Part shown: positions 9,809-21,479 of the stretch, piece by piece | Layout of the letters: each line of letters begins with the position of its first letter | Position numbering within the stretch: position 1 is the stretch's first letter | NCBI RefSeq assembly: GCF_910592395.1 | Contig: NC_088326.1 | Span: 5,089,001-5,153,000, forward strand | DNA: 64,000 nucleotides | Reading direction: 5' to 3' | Source of the DNA: Lineus longissimus | Taxonomy: Eukaryota; Nemertea; Pilidiophora; Heteronemertea; Lineidae | The notes under the pieces: model-generated | Told to the model about the DNA's origin: nothing | The model's database searches: none | The model's input: the letters and a program-made list of their open reading frames with translations, nothing else | Made by a program: the position numbers and the translations under genes

Positions 9809-12800
9809 GTGATTCAGGTAATAACAACATGCGTTTATCACGGGTGTATCGTTGAAGGCTTTTAACTTAATGAGTTGGCACTTTCTGATTGGTCATTTCA
9901 TATGGTCTGATGACACGTTTGACTCCCGATATATGAACTAGAGATCGCGGCTTTTTCCCTGCGACTGACCTGGGCGATGGACGCAAGCCATGGGACGCGG
10001 CTGATTTCTAAAAGGAACTGAATTCCTCCGAATTATCCAGCAGCGTTTCTGAGCTATGAGCTCTTATAAACCGGTCATGTGTGTGTCCGTCCCTGGTATG
10101 ACTCCATGGCAAAGGTAGGACATCTCCCGTCTCCTCTTCTATCTTCTCCTTGGCCTAATTCGGAGCTCTTCACCCTATCCCTCGTATCCTATAGTTGTAA
10201 ATTGCCTGGTGAAAAGTATGAAATCTATATCAAGTTGTTTAGTTGGTTATTTCGGACCGCTCTGTTGACGACCAGCAGTCACTATTCTTATAAACTGCCA
10301 GGTCAAGATTTACAGCCTCTGGAGGGGCTAACCTAACGTTAAACTGGGTAACGGCTGATGGTTTTATCCCACCATATTAGAACCAACATCCCGTATCCAG
10401 CGTGCGGCGTACAGTCGTCATAGCCCGGCCTGTTCTTTGTGTGCGACAAGATAAAATGCAAGAACAACGTAGAAGACATTTCTCGCAATGGTGAATCCAA
10501 ATACTATCTCTGGTAAATAAATGTCCAGTGAACAGATTAAAACTTTCTGGTGTTATTGAAAACTGCCTAGATGTGTAAAAGCTTACAAGAACAGAACAGA
10601 GTTGGTTTTATCTAAGGCCTTTATAGTAAGAAAGTAAGTATGCATGTTCTTTGCATGACTCCTGACAAACCTGCCCAAAGGGCATTTGACTTTGCTACGA
10701 ACCCCGATTATATATGTTGATTTCATTGTATTTCCTCTAGAAAAATGCTAGAAATCAGCGAATTTTCTAGCGAATTTTGAACTGAGGATATCAGCACTAA
10801 GACAGCAGCTGGCAGAGAAACAGCAAACTAACAGGTACAAAGATCGTTTGATTCACTAGGTATGTTTTCTTAAATTTAATATTAAGATCATTGCTTGAAC
10901 TCTGTTTATTTCTTGCCTGATCAGACACGTACTTGTATGTTTTTAGAAAATTTCGTTAACTGGTAGTTCACGACCCTGTTTCATTATGCATTACACATTG
11001 TTACATGATATAGCATGAGTTGGCCACTTGGATTCGAGGTTGATGTACAAGTATTTATTTTCATATATTCTACCTCATCGATTAACTCCACTTTTTGGCT
11101 GAATGTGTAGCTGTGAAGCGAAAGTTTTGGGAACTGATTTCATCATGAACACATGAACAGGTTTACTGTTTTATCGTTGGTTATAAGATATTTTGTATCA
11201 AATATAGCTGTATCTGCACCTTTTCTCTCTTCAGTGATGAATAATCAATTCGAACTACTTTTTCGTTGATTTCTGAGAATTACTATTTCATTTCCCAATA
11301 CCCTGTAGAGTCTCGTGTGGTGATCAAGATGGCTGCTTGCCGAGTCTGGATTCGGGGGGGGGGGGAAATCTTCAAGTTCGACCTGCCGAACCAGTTGAGG
11401 CAGAACGTTACTTGGAACAGCCGCGGTTCCCCGGCTGTTCCTTGGGAAATACCCTACCTATATGACGTCACCATAGTGGTTGTGACTAGTTTTCCCAGTT
11501 AATGTAATGTTTTGCGGCTTGGTTACAAAAACTGCAATAACTTTGGCTATATAGGTCTTAACTCATTGCGACAAAAAGCATTCTTTTCTGCAAGATCTAC
11601 TCTACCCGAAATATTATATCAAGACGTACTCTGTGGGATATTTAATGAGTTTTTAAAATAACAAATTGTAAACACTCTGTGCATGCTGACTTAACCCCTA
11701 TTTTGGCGATAAGTCTAGAGAATAAACATTGGAACAACATGAAACAATTTCTGGACCCATAATAGCAACAGTTTCCATATTTTTGGGGTAAAATTATGTG
11801 AATATAGGCAACTGGATTCTTTTTAATGCCCCAAATTAACTGTTTTTGCTGTATAACACTGTTTATTTAAAATTGACGTATCAAAACGTCGCTGTTGACT
11901 GTTCGCGATAGAAACAAAAGATAAGTCGGGTTGTTTGGCCTTGTTATTTAGTCCGTCGGTCCCATAATGGACCATCGTTTCGGTTTTTGCATTTTACCAC
12001 TTTAAATGAGTGAAAAAAAAATCTTCAATAAACAAGATTTTCGTCATTTCTAGACCTGTGTGAATAACCTAAATGGTAACTATAATAACTTTCCTAAGTA
12101 CAAAGCTATGAAGCCCATATTTTAATGGGTAATGAACGAGTACGTAGTGGTGCTTCATAGGGAAAAAAATATAGGGATTACTAAGCATACTTTTTACGAA
12201 AAATACAAATGAGTACTTTAAAGAAAATACCTATTGAGTTTTTTTTAAAAGCCAAAACCTTCGTTGTTGATTGTTAGGACCTTTAATATCAAATTTTGTT
12301 ATTGAATTTATTTTCAGTTATAGCCCATAGCATGAAATGAGAGACCATCGTCGCCGATTTTCTAATTTCCCCACCGTTTGAGAATTAAAACAATACACTG
12401 AGCAATTGGTAATTTTTTAACCGATTTCGGCTAAATTTCAAAGTGGTGTGTATCCTGTAATTCCTCAAATAATTCAACAATATTTCATACATTTCAAGAT
12501 CTAGGTTTAGTGAACGTATTCCTACTTCAGATTTCTATTTTCATGAGCATCTTTGCAACATTATGGCTTTATTCAGCCGAATGGTCCGTGGAAAATGTTG
12601 TTTTTTATAAGTTCACCCTTGAAAAATATTTTTTCAACCTATTTTTGACAAATTTATGATTGAAATAGATAGCAGAGGTATCACTTAATGAGTTTCCAAA
12701 AGATGAGTTAATTGTACGTCCTCTAACTAGTCGAATTGTGAATTAGTAAGACAATAATAATGCGCTAATTGGGGTCGGCCTCACGATTAATCTCAATAAA

Positions 12801-13144
12801 ATCAGCTTTATCCAATCAATTCCATGTTTCTATACATTCTCATGTTAGCATGAATATCCTTAATGTACTGATGTAAAATGAAGTACTTGAGATGCTTTTT
12901 CGATGAATTATTCACTTTAAACAAATGGTTAAAAATTACACATTTTTGAATTTTAAACTTGTTGTCGGATTACCGGAGCGCTCATAATCAATACAGAGTA
13001 TCAGTCTTGAGATCCGGCACCAGCCTACATGGAGGCTACCATATTGGATAAAAGTGGGTCGGACATAGTCGCATCCTGATAGGCTTATATAGTGAAGATG
13101 TGTCCCCCCCCCCCCCCCCCCCCGTTTCGATGTGGATAGGCTAT
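9809..13144. other. Unassigned DNA, ~3.3 kb
   Basis: AT-rich, without a supported gene. A G-run lies at about 11355-11365. A perfect 10-bp hairpin (GGAACAGCCG / CGGCTGTTCC) lies at about 11416-11443. A poly-C tract of about 20 lies at 13104-13123. These do not by themselves define an element. Confidence 0.4.
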
Positions 13145-13432
13145 CTAATATTGCTCCCAAAGTCTTACCAGGTCACGGTAAGTGTTTGGCGATGTTGGAT
13201 AGTTCATCTCAGGTCTACCCATAAACAAATAGAACGGGTTTTTTTCAATGTGTGGCATGATGATTGAGCAGAATTTTGCTCTGTCTTCCAAATCTGATAA
13301 ATCAAAATGCCAGCTGATCAATCCGACGGAATAAAGCCTGGAATTATGCACAATAGTACTCAGAAAATATTGCATGGATTCAGTGAAAGACAGCTCAGAA
13401 TCATTGTCAGGGTTATAATTCATTGATCTGAA
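13145..13432 (-). CDS. Possible last exon of an unknown host gene
   Basis: An open minus-strand frame of about 92 codons ends at TAG near 13145. It is preceded by a good acceptor, a pyrimidine stretch ending TTTTGCTTCAG just above 13432. The peptide has mixed, protein-like composition (for example FCSIIMPHIEKNPFYLFMGR) and no repeats, unlike the surrounding chance frames. I found no matching upstream exon and do not recognise a domain. Confidence 0.35.
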   Translation of the reverse strand, partial: FRSMNYNPDNDSELSFTESMQYFLSTIVHNSRLYSVGLISWHFDLSDLEDRAKFCSIIMPHIEKNPFYLFMGRPEMNYPTSPNTYRDLVRLWEQY

Positions 13433-14889
13433 GCAAAAGAATGATCAGTGTTCGGGTGAGAAATCTAAATTTTGATGTTGACTCCGTCCGAAAAAAAGGT
13501 CAATGTACTTCTGAAATGTACATGCAGCATCATGGAACATTGATGTTTACAAATGTACATGCCTTGGATTGACAATGTGTTGAAAAAAGGGTTCTACCCC
13601 TAACAAAACTATTCCTTTTTCCCAAGATTGATCAGTGATTGTTTGGGCCAGCAGTGGCTTCCTCCGCCTGGTGTATTAAAAGGGGTTTAATCAGAGCCAG
13701 AGTATCAACTGATGTCAAAATCCCCCCCTTCCCAAAAATATTTTCAAAATTTGTGGTTGCCTGACATGAAATAGGAAAACTGACCAAGAAGCAGGAGGCT
13801 TATTGCATTCAATTCTATGTTTTGGCCCAGCTTTAATCACTGTCCCGCAAAATTGCGTTTTGTCGTCAGTCAGATCAGCGTATTCAGACCTGAACCTTTC
13901 GTCGCAATGTGCGCTTTAGACACATGTTATCATGTTTTACAGGGATGTTCGACATCTGCTGCATTTCAACGTTTCGGTGACCACATAACAAATGACCGAG
14001 AGAGAGGAGAGGAGCTACTTTTATATATAGAACCAAACAAACACCACGCACCTCCCATCCAACATCAGCGCTCACATGCGCGGTCATCAGAAGAAAAAGT
14101 CGGTTCTCGTATTTCATTCTTTTTCACTGTAATACTTATAGAACTAAAAATAAAAATAAATAAACAGTATGTGGCAATTGGTTTACAAAAAAATCAGTGT
14201 GTCTGTTAAGTTTTTACTCGCTATAATCAATGCGGGCTAAGATAATCATACCCCTCGGACGGCAATAGCTGCATGGCTGTTTGGCTTAGGCAGGCTGGGC
14301 CATGTTCACTGGAATTAGTTTATCACAACCAACCTTCACTTCAAATGAAATGATGTAAAGTTCCAGACTGTTTCTGGTTGTGATCATGCATCTACTGGGC
14401 AGGTGTGTCTCAAACTGTTGTTCAAAGAATTTTGTGTAAAGGTCCGTACTTCCTTAACTGTTTGCCCGACGGTTGTGACCATGCATCGGTCTTCATTCCG
14501 GGTGGAATGTGAACCGGCTGTGTGTCGGAGAGTCGTGGTGTTATCACATGTTTATTTGCGTCCAGCCGCGGGTTGGAGCGCAATGGCATGGCTGCCATCG
14601 CGTGGGTGAACCGTGAGTTGGCTTTGCGGCCAAGGTGTCGCCAGACCGTTAATTTGTGAACCAGCTACGAGCTTGGTGGCTACTGGAGTAGCCTTGGACC
14701 GACTGCGTGCCGGGGCGGACACTTTTGTGTCGTGTGTTGTCATGTGGTGACGGGAGAGGAGTTCGAAGAGACGTGCGTTAATGAGACCATAAACTGCCCA
14801 GGGAAGAAAGCTGCACTACCACACAACTACCTCTAATATCGCAAAATTGACATCAATGACCAAAACGGTTCTCCCCAAAACCATGGCCA
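13433..14889. other. Unassigned DNA left of Polinton copy C
   Basis: No supported gene, RNA or repeat was seen. The overlapping open frames on both strands near 13817-14209 have no domain or splice support. Confidence 0.35.
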
Positions 14890-14977
14890 AAAGATTTGGG
14901 TGTAACTTTTGATAACAAGATTAAAGAAATGATTCAACCAGATTCAAGACCATAATTATGTTCCAGGTGAAACAACA

Positions 14978-15745
14978 GTGCCTATGGAAGGTAGTAGAAG
15001 GGTAAGAAGACCTCAGTTATTATCAAATGAAACACAAACAGTAATCGATGAGGTTATTAAATCACTCAAATTAATAGATAGGTTGATTGATGCAACTGAT
15101 GATGAGCTTAAAGAATTAGGCTTCACGGATAAAGTAATGAGAGAAGTTAGAGCATTAAAAAAGGCTGGTGATGATCTTTCTACAGCCAAAAAATGGAAAT
15201 AGATAGGAAGATGATGGAACTAAACGATCAAATAGAGGAAATGATTAAAGAGAAAGATAAAATGAAAGAGATATTGGAAAAAGACAAAAATTCAAAGAAA
15301 AACTTAACAAGAGATTATCTAAAAGGTTGGGAAGATGATGCTGAAAAAAATCAAGCATTAGAAGAAGATCTTGATCAAGCTAAAGATGATCTTGATAAAG
15401 TTAATAACTTATTAATGAAAAAATTGAGATGAATAAACTACAAAAGGAAATAACTCAACTAGTTAACAAACTGTATGAGGAAAAGGCAAAGGTATGGCGG
15501 ATTGACAATGAGAGGGAGTCACAAACTGAAAGAGCTAAACGTTTAATAAAAGATGTATTAATTAAAAACCAGATTCAACAATTTCACTAAGGGATAGAAT
15601 TATACTACTTTTTAAGAGTGAGGGTTTAACCATTGGTGCCATAGTATCATCTGTAGTTGTGATATTCACAACTCCTGGTTTTATTATCAGTAATGCTCTT
15701 AAAGCTGTCCCTAACCCTACACCACCAGGACCTAAACCTACTACA
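14978..15745 (+). pseudogene. Coiled-coil/membrane protein, first part (copy C)
   Basis: This matches the second half of the 296-aa protein of copy B and the reading frame that follows it. The matching markers are the INEV/IDEV-type block, LTRDYL, NKLYEE and KRLI. It is split into three frames at A-runs (near 15190 and 15420). The middle part (about 15193-15432) is strongly charged and heptad-like, a predicted coiled coil longer than that of copy B. From about 15590 a hydrophobic segment begins (LLFKSEGLTIGAIV-like). A Pro-rich linker is then cut at 15745 by the 5' LTR of the gypsy element; the remainder resumes at about 32416. Confidence 0.7.
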
Positions 15746-15983
15746 TGTACTGTATCACCCAGCATACCATTGCCCTTCAAGATGTTAGAGAGACCGGCCG
15801 GTGGCGCCCCACTTTGTAATGGTTTTGCCATTGTGGCGTTTTGTAGAACTACTTGTTCTGTTACGTGCTGTGTACGTTTTTCGACATGTTTTTATTCCGA
15901 TGATTAAAACAGTTTAACAACATCCTGCGATTCGATCTTCTCTTCAATCAGATCACGAGGCAGTTGACCAGGAGGTCAATACA
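15746..15983 (+). repeat. 5' LTR
   Basis: It begins TGTACTGTATC and ends GGTCAATACA. By eye it differs from the 3' LTR at about eight positions, including two one-base indels, so the pair is roughly 96-97 percent identical. Confidence 0.85.
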
Positions 15984-16329
15984 TTGGCAGACTCCGGCAA
16001 GACTTTCGAATTGTTGTGAATTTACGAGGAAAATGGGTTGATTTCGAAATTCCAAAATCCCAAAAATGAACTGGGCTATATAGCGCCCTGCATGTGCATT
16101 GCATGCTGCATGTTTAGTTAGTTATGTCGTGACTGCAGTGTACATTGGTAGTAGTAGTACAGGTTCGTTTTGAATACACACAGACACTGTGGAAGTTGTG
16201 TATATCATGATATAGTTTTACAGACTCTGCTTAGTGCATGTTACGGAGCATGATGACAACGGGAACTAACCCTGACATTGTTTGAAGAATGGTAATAAGA
16301 AATGAGGATTTTGGACATAGTTTCATTAG
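15984..16329. other. LTR element leader
   Basis: This holds the possible primer-binding site just after the LTR and no supported gene. Confidence 0.4.
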
Positions 16330-16620
16330 GAGATATGGTTCATGCCCATTTCGCCTTGTCTTTTTTCGCCTTTCCCCATTTTGCCTTTTCATTTTTCGCC
16401 TTATGCTATTTTGCCTCTGTTTTATCTTGCCTTATCACAAGTTGCCTTATCCATTCTTGCCTTCGTCTCAGTTTGCCATTGTCTTAATCTGCCTTCTCCT
16501 ATTTCACCTTGTCCTAATTTACCTTTGTCCTAATTCGCCTTCATCCTATCTCGCCTTTACCCGCCCCGCCTTTGTATTATTTCGCCTTCTTCCCATTTCG
16601 CCTTCTTCCTAATTTGCAAC
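16330..16620 (+). repeat. Degenerate minisatellite, ATTTCGCCTT-type unit
   Basis: Units of about 14-17 bp containing TTCGCCTT or TTTGCCTT follow one another about 18 times with varied spacers. The plus-strand frames through it (Pro/Phe/Leu-rich) are consequences of the repeat and not genes. The same unit recurs in inverted orientation at 17463-17815. Confidence 0.8.
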
Positions 16621-17462
16621 AAACTTGGTGTCTTTATCCATGTTTGTTGAGTCAATCTTTCATATGAAAGTGTCTTCAACAGTGTTGAAGGGCTTTTAGG
16701 GTCCATTCGGGGGTACCCCCAACCAAAACCCGGTGGACATTGCCAAAATTACAAGTGTAGATAACTTCTCAGCCATTATAGTCATATTACATTACATACC
16801 ATATTACAAAAGACTTTTGTCTCTTTTACCCATGTTTGTGGGGCCAGTCTTTCATATAAGAGTGTTTCCACGAATTATGTTTTGGTACCCTACCCAAGGC
16901 TGTTGCTTAATTACCAATACATGTATTTTCAAATCTTCATAACTTCTGAACCATCTACATGTAAGCTTACAGGTATCTCCAAAACCAACTTAGTATCTTT
17001 ACCCATTTCTTTTGTCAAATCTTAGAGTTTTCCAAGTCTTTCATGGAAATATTTTGGCATAGTGTTTTGGCATTCTTTGATGAGTAAGACTTGTGACCTG
17101 GTACTATATAGGAGGGATGGGGGTGCTAAGTATTTTATTGATCATTCAAAGTGTGAGTGCTTCTGAAGTTCTTTATTATGGACTATGGTCAATAGGCCTA
17201 CTCAAATCCAGCAATCTGGAAGATGTATTCCTTTGATCATTGGGGAATTATGAGGCCTTCTCACAGAACGAGTTAGCTCTCAAGAACGTCTCACGCAGTG
17301 TTCCCTTTAGATGATTTTGGTATGTTTGATGTTCTTCATTCACAGCAATGCTATAATTTAGCATGAGATAATACAAGTCTCAAAGTTTTTTTGAACAGAA
17401 TCATTAAACTACTCAAAACACTCCCCCCCCCCCCCCCCCTGCGAATAATAGACCCCTTGCTT
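16621..17462. other. Unassigned DNA between the inverted minisatellite arrays
   Basis: It includes a poly-C tract at about 17422-17438. Short phrases such as CCCATGTTTGT and TCTTTCATAT recur at about 16640, 16830 and 17000, suggesting an older, diverged tandem duplication. No gene was seen. Confidence 0.35.
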
Positions 17463-17815
17463 AACGAAGGCGGATTGATAAAAGGCGAGGTGAGATATGG
17501 CGAAACGGGAGAAGGCAAAATGGGAAGAAGGCGAATTGACACACAAAGGTCAATCAAGAAAAGGCAAGATGAGATAAGGCAGGATGGAACCAAGGCAGAA
17601 TAGGACAAAGGCGAAATAAGAAAAGGCAAACTAGAATGAGGCAAGATGAGAGGAAGGCGAGTTAGGAAGAAGGCCAATTGGAACAAAGGCGAGATAAGAC
17701 GATGGCGAAATTGTAGAAGGAGAATTGAGAAAAGGCAAGTTAGGTGAAGGCTAAATGGGGGAAGGCAAAATTGGATAAGGCGAATAAGGGTAAGGCGAAA
17801 TGGGCAGATACCGGA
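17463..17815 (-). repeat. Inverted minisatellite array, AAGGCGAAAT-type unit
   Basis: Units of about 14-18 bp containing AAGGCGA or AAGGCAA, the reverse complement of the unit at 16330-16620, with the same loose spacing. The two arrays form an imperfect inverted repeat about 0.85 kb apart within the gypsy element. Confidence 0.8.
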
Positions 17816-18934
17816 GATACAGGAATGAGTATCTCCTCCCACAGATTCCCCCCTGGTATCATAGTGGCCTTTCGACGGACTTTTCAAGTTGTTTCAGACT
17901 TCCAGGCAATCTGTCTGTTTACGTTAGTTGCCAAGGAGGCTTGGTCTTTGATTCCCGCGGAATAGACTTTGTGACGGACACTATCGAATATATTCGGCCA
18001 CATGTATTGTGTTGGAGGTTGGCACTAATGCCATTTGCGATGGTGTATCCGCAGAGTGCCTGGTGTGGAGTATAACTCGGGTGTGCGAGGAGATTTTGCG
18101 GTCTACGACTGTGCGTTACATTGTGTTGTGTCAGGTGGTTCGCAGGAGGCGCACGCGTAGATGCCCGTCAGACCAGTTTGAGAGAAATAGACTCGAAGTA
18201 AATTTCTTGTTGCAGCGCCTGGCTAGGCGGAACCAGCGCATTTATACCTTTCGCCATGACAGATCGATTCTCGTGGACCTCCATTCCTCCATCTTGCGGG
18301 ACGATATCCATGTGACCAGATGCCGTGGTCTTACGCTTTATCATTTCAGTATCAGGAGGGCACTGTCGGTGGCCCTTGACATGTTTGATAGAATTTACTA
18401 CCAGTACTGAGCTGTATTTCGGATCCATAGACCATGGTTAGATTGCTTGCTAGCCTGGTTCTAATTCACTGTACCTGACAATCTGAGTGAATTTATCTGC
18501 GCCCTGGATTGAGATGATGTCATCAGAGAACCCGACAGAATTCGACATGTGATCGATATTGGAGCAGAAAGACTAATAACTGGCTATAATATATTTTTGC
18601 ATATTTGTAGGTGGCGACCCCTTCTTTTCTTTGTTTAATTTTCCTACAATGTTGTAACCTTGTATTTTTGCAGTTGAATGCATTTCACGTGTTTCAGGTG
18701 TTCATGTTGCATGTTTCATTGTCTCATGTTGCATTTATTTTCAGGGTACATGCATAAATTTATAAAATAAATATATTTGTAAGCTGAACTAATGGTACTA
18801 TGTACATGTAATATATATATTTTGGCTATTGGGTGTCATTTGGTTTTGCTGATTAGAGCAATTTTGATGTGCATTTATCTGTTCTTACTTTTCAGGTGGT
18901 ACATACATGTATTGAATTACTGTTATCCTGTACC
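17816..18934. other. Unassigned DNA within the LTR element, before R1 copy 2
   Basis: No supported gene. It may be 5' leader of the LTR element or further unrecognised insertions. Confidence 0.3.
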
Positions 18935-19774
18935 CAGAAGTATTAAGGTAGCAGGAAGGGTTGGGCGTTTGTGGTTTCTGAGTCTGAGGGGGTTGATGTC
19001 TGTTGACTGTGCTTTGAGAAAGACTAGACATGGCGCCAGTCTCTCTTAAAGCACAGTCAACAGGCATTTGGTCTCAGTATTTGGGTAAGTACAGAATCAA
19101 GGCAGCTCAGAGAGCAATGACTGAACGATGCTGTGGACAAGTCCAAGGATACTGCATCAGTCACGACGAACTTCTCATCAGAAAGCGTCACCACCAGCAT
19201 ATTCAATGTTCAGTTCCAACCTGTACCAGTCCAATGCACGCCTGTCATGGTCAGCAGTGGTCAGCTTAGCGCGATATGAAACATTCTTCCGAAACTCAAG
19301 CGAGGGAAGTCTGCTCATTAGCATATCTCGCGCACTGCTCCTTCTTGTCAAACATCGTAGTGAAATCGTAATGGAAAACGTCTGGCTTTGCGCCAGACAT
19401 TGACACTAATAAGTGAAGAACTAATAGGTAAAGAACTTCTACATGCGCGAGACTGCTGTGATAAAATTATCATTACAGAGACTCCGGTGACGTACACATA
19501 TATTTTTTACAATCAAAAATGCCCTCAAAAGACGACATGGAATGATTATTTTATTGATATTTCCTACTACATGTATATACCTTTCAATTATCACTTTATA
19601 CAAATAGATCGGCGTTAGGTCGCATGCTTTTCTTTCCTGGTGACACTATAAAGCAAAATAGTTGCAACCCCGTAAATGCGCTATAAGTCCAATACTAAGT
19701 GACGGTGACCCGTTATAAATGTTCGCCAGCTTCGCATTTTTGCCGCTACGCACGCTTTGGGCCCTTGCGTCAAG
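18935..19774 (+). mobile_element. R1 repeat, copy 2 (internally deleted)
   Basis: It has the same ends as copies 1 and 3 (CAGAAGTATTAAGG at the start, CTTGCGTCAAG at the end) but lacks about 2.3 kb of the middle. The join lies near 19310, where sequence matching copy 1 at about 4493 passes to sequence matching about 6458. The flanks show no obvious duplication. Confidence 0.8.
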
Positions 19775-19928
19775 CTGCCATTTTCATTCATAAGGTGTTC
19801 TTCATACTTTTGCCAGGTGTGATTATGAATGTTGCGTATTTAATGTGTTACTCTGCAGTGGATTTGGTATTGTTTCTTTTGCACGTGTATGCCATAGTGC
19901 TTGTGTATATTACATGTACCAGTGAAAC

Positions 19929-21458
19929 ATGGCTGAGCCAAACATGCAAGAGGGTATGGCTTTGAGAGGGAGACAACTACCAGGGGCTGTGCCCATTGTA
20001 GCCCCACGTGCTCGCCCGGAGACACCTGATCGGCCTCTCCCGTCAAGTAGGTCCCCGACCAGTAACTCTAGTCTTGGTCCTCCTACCCTTAGTCTTATTC
20101 ACTCTTCTGCGCGGAAAGTGGTGGACTTCTTTGGTGGGATTAGGCGCAGCTTAAACCATGCATTTTCTTTGGTGATGGAGGATCCTGACCAGACATCATA
20201 TGAACACTCGACGATGGAGGAGACGCAACCAGTGGGGTCAGGAGTTCAGATCCCCCGGACCTCAACCCTTGGGGATGATACACCCAGCAGGCCCAGAGCA
20301 GATAGGAACGTGTCTGGTCAACGAAGCGATCTTAACCAGATAACGCCGAGGCATAATGTGGCAACCCAGGCCACTACACCTGAACCGGAGACGTCCCCTC
20401 CAGTAAACAATATTACGGAAAGAGCCTCTGTACCTAGCAAGGAGGAATATGAACGCATGCTTGTGCTGACTGGATTGTCACCAGTCGCCAACCAATCAAG
20501 ACCATCAGACCCAACACCAGTCGATGCTGAGCCTGTGTTGGAACATCCGAATATTTTGCCCACTCATCATAGTCCTCAGCTAACTGGATTGTCGCCAGTT
20601 GCTGACCACTCAAACACATCAGAATCTGTTCCAACCGTTGTGAATAATTATTCCAATTTCTCGTTCGAGTCCTCTTCATCAACACGCGGAAAGAAGACTC
20701 CCAAGGTCCCGGCCTACGATGACACCAAGCTGGACATCGAGGCCTACTTAGCTAACTTCGAGGCGATGACCGTAGAATTGACCCCCGAGGAGAAGTTGGC
20801 CTTACTAAGGGCCAAACTAACAGGGAAAGCAGCAAAGATCCTTGCTACTCTTGACCTAAGTGGTTCACAAGTTACCTTTAAAGTTTTAGTGGCAGAGCTT
20901 GAACGTCATTATGTAGGCGAACGCTCGGAGTGGGTAGCAAAGTTACGTGATGTTCGACGAGAGAATGATGAAAGCCTGGATGACCTTGCCTTTCGGATCA
21001 GGCTATATAGCAAGCGTGCCTATGGATGCCTGCAGAAGGATCGAGGACTACAGCTGTACCTCGCCCTACGTGATGGCCCGCTAGGGGATAAGCTGTTTGA
21101 GGTCAAGGACCAGGAAATGGCGGAGGTGTTGAAAAGAGCTAAGAGTTATGAGGCCCATCTCTTGGCCTTGAATCAACCCACCGTGGGACAAAGTGTTGCA
21201 AGTGCTGGCCCATCTGCCCCAGTGCAGGGCGAAACGTCTGGAAATACCCAGGGTTATACCCGTGGAAGAGGAAGAGGCACACGTGGAAGAGGCCAACAGA
21301 TATATGGATCGCAAGACAGACGTGTTGCTGGGCAGGAGAGACGCTGCTTCATATGCAGGTCAGCTCACCATATGTGGAGGGAGTGCTCACGTGGAACGGC
21401 CCACTTTACAGGCACTACACCATCAGTTGGGAGTGAGCAGGAAAATTTCAACCAATAG
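19929..21458 (+). CDS. gag: gag polyprotein of the LTR retrotransposon, 509 aa
   Basis: An intact frame from ATG 19929. Residues 1-255 are Ser/Thr/Pro-rich and low in complexity. Around residues 260-400 lies a gypsy-type capsid region, with YDDTKLDIEAYLANFE and RAKLTGKAAKILATL and an ERHYVGERSEW block. Then comes an RG-rich stretch (about 435-455) and one zinc knuckle, CFICRSAHHMWREC, near residue 475. The product would form the particle and package the RNA. The phrase LTGLSPVA occurs twice (about residues 180 and 220), an internal duplication. Gag is the only intact gene of this element. Confidence 0.8.
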   Translation: MAEPNMQEGMALRGRQLPGAVPIVAPRARPETPDRPLPSSRSPTSNSSLGPPTLSLIHSSARKVVDFFGGIRRSLNHAFSLVMEDPDQTSYEHSTMEETQPVGSGVQIPRTSTLGDDTPSRPRADRNVSGQRSDLNQITPRHNVATQATTPEPETSPPVNNITERASVPSKEEYERMLVLTGLSPVANQSRPSDPTPVDAEPVLEHPNILPTHHSPQLTGLSPVADHSNTSESVPTVVNNYSNFSFESSSSTRGKKTPKVPAYDDTKLDIEAYLANFEAMTVELTPEEKLALLRAKLTGKAAKILATLDLSGSQVTFKVLVAELERHYVGERSEWVAKLRDVRRENDESLDDLAFRIRLYSKRAYGCLQKDRGLQLYLALRDGPLGDKLFEVKDQEMAEVLKRAKSYEAHLLALNQPTVGQSVASAGPSAPVQGETSGNTQGYTRGRGRGTRGRGQQIYGSQDRRVAGQERRCFICRSAHHMWRECSRGTAHFTGTTPSVGSEQENFNQ

Positions 21459-21479
21459 GCCGTGCTCCCTCACATGGAG

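Noticed and set aside
16289-16612. Pro/Phe-rich ORFs over the minisatellite
   Set aside because: Low-complexity translation of a tandem repeat.
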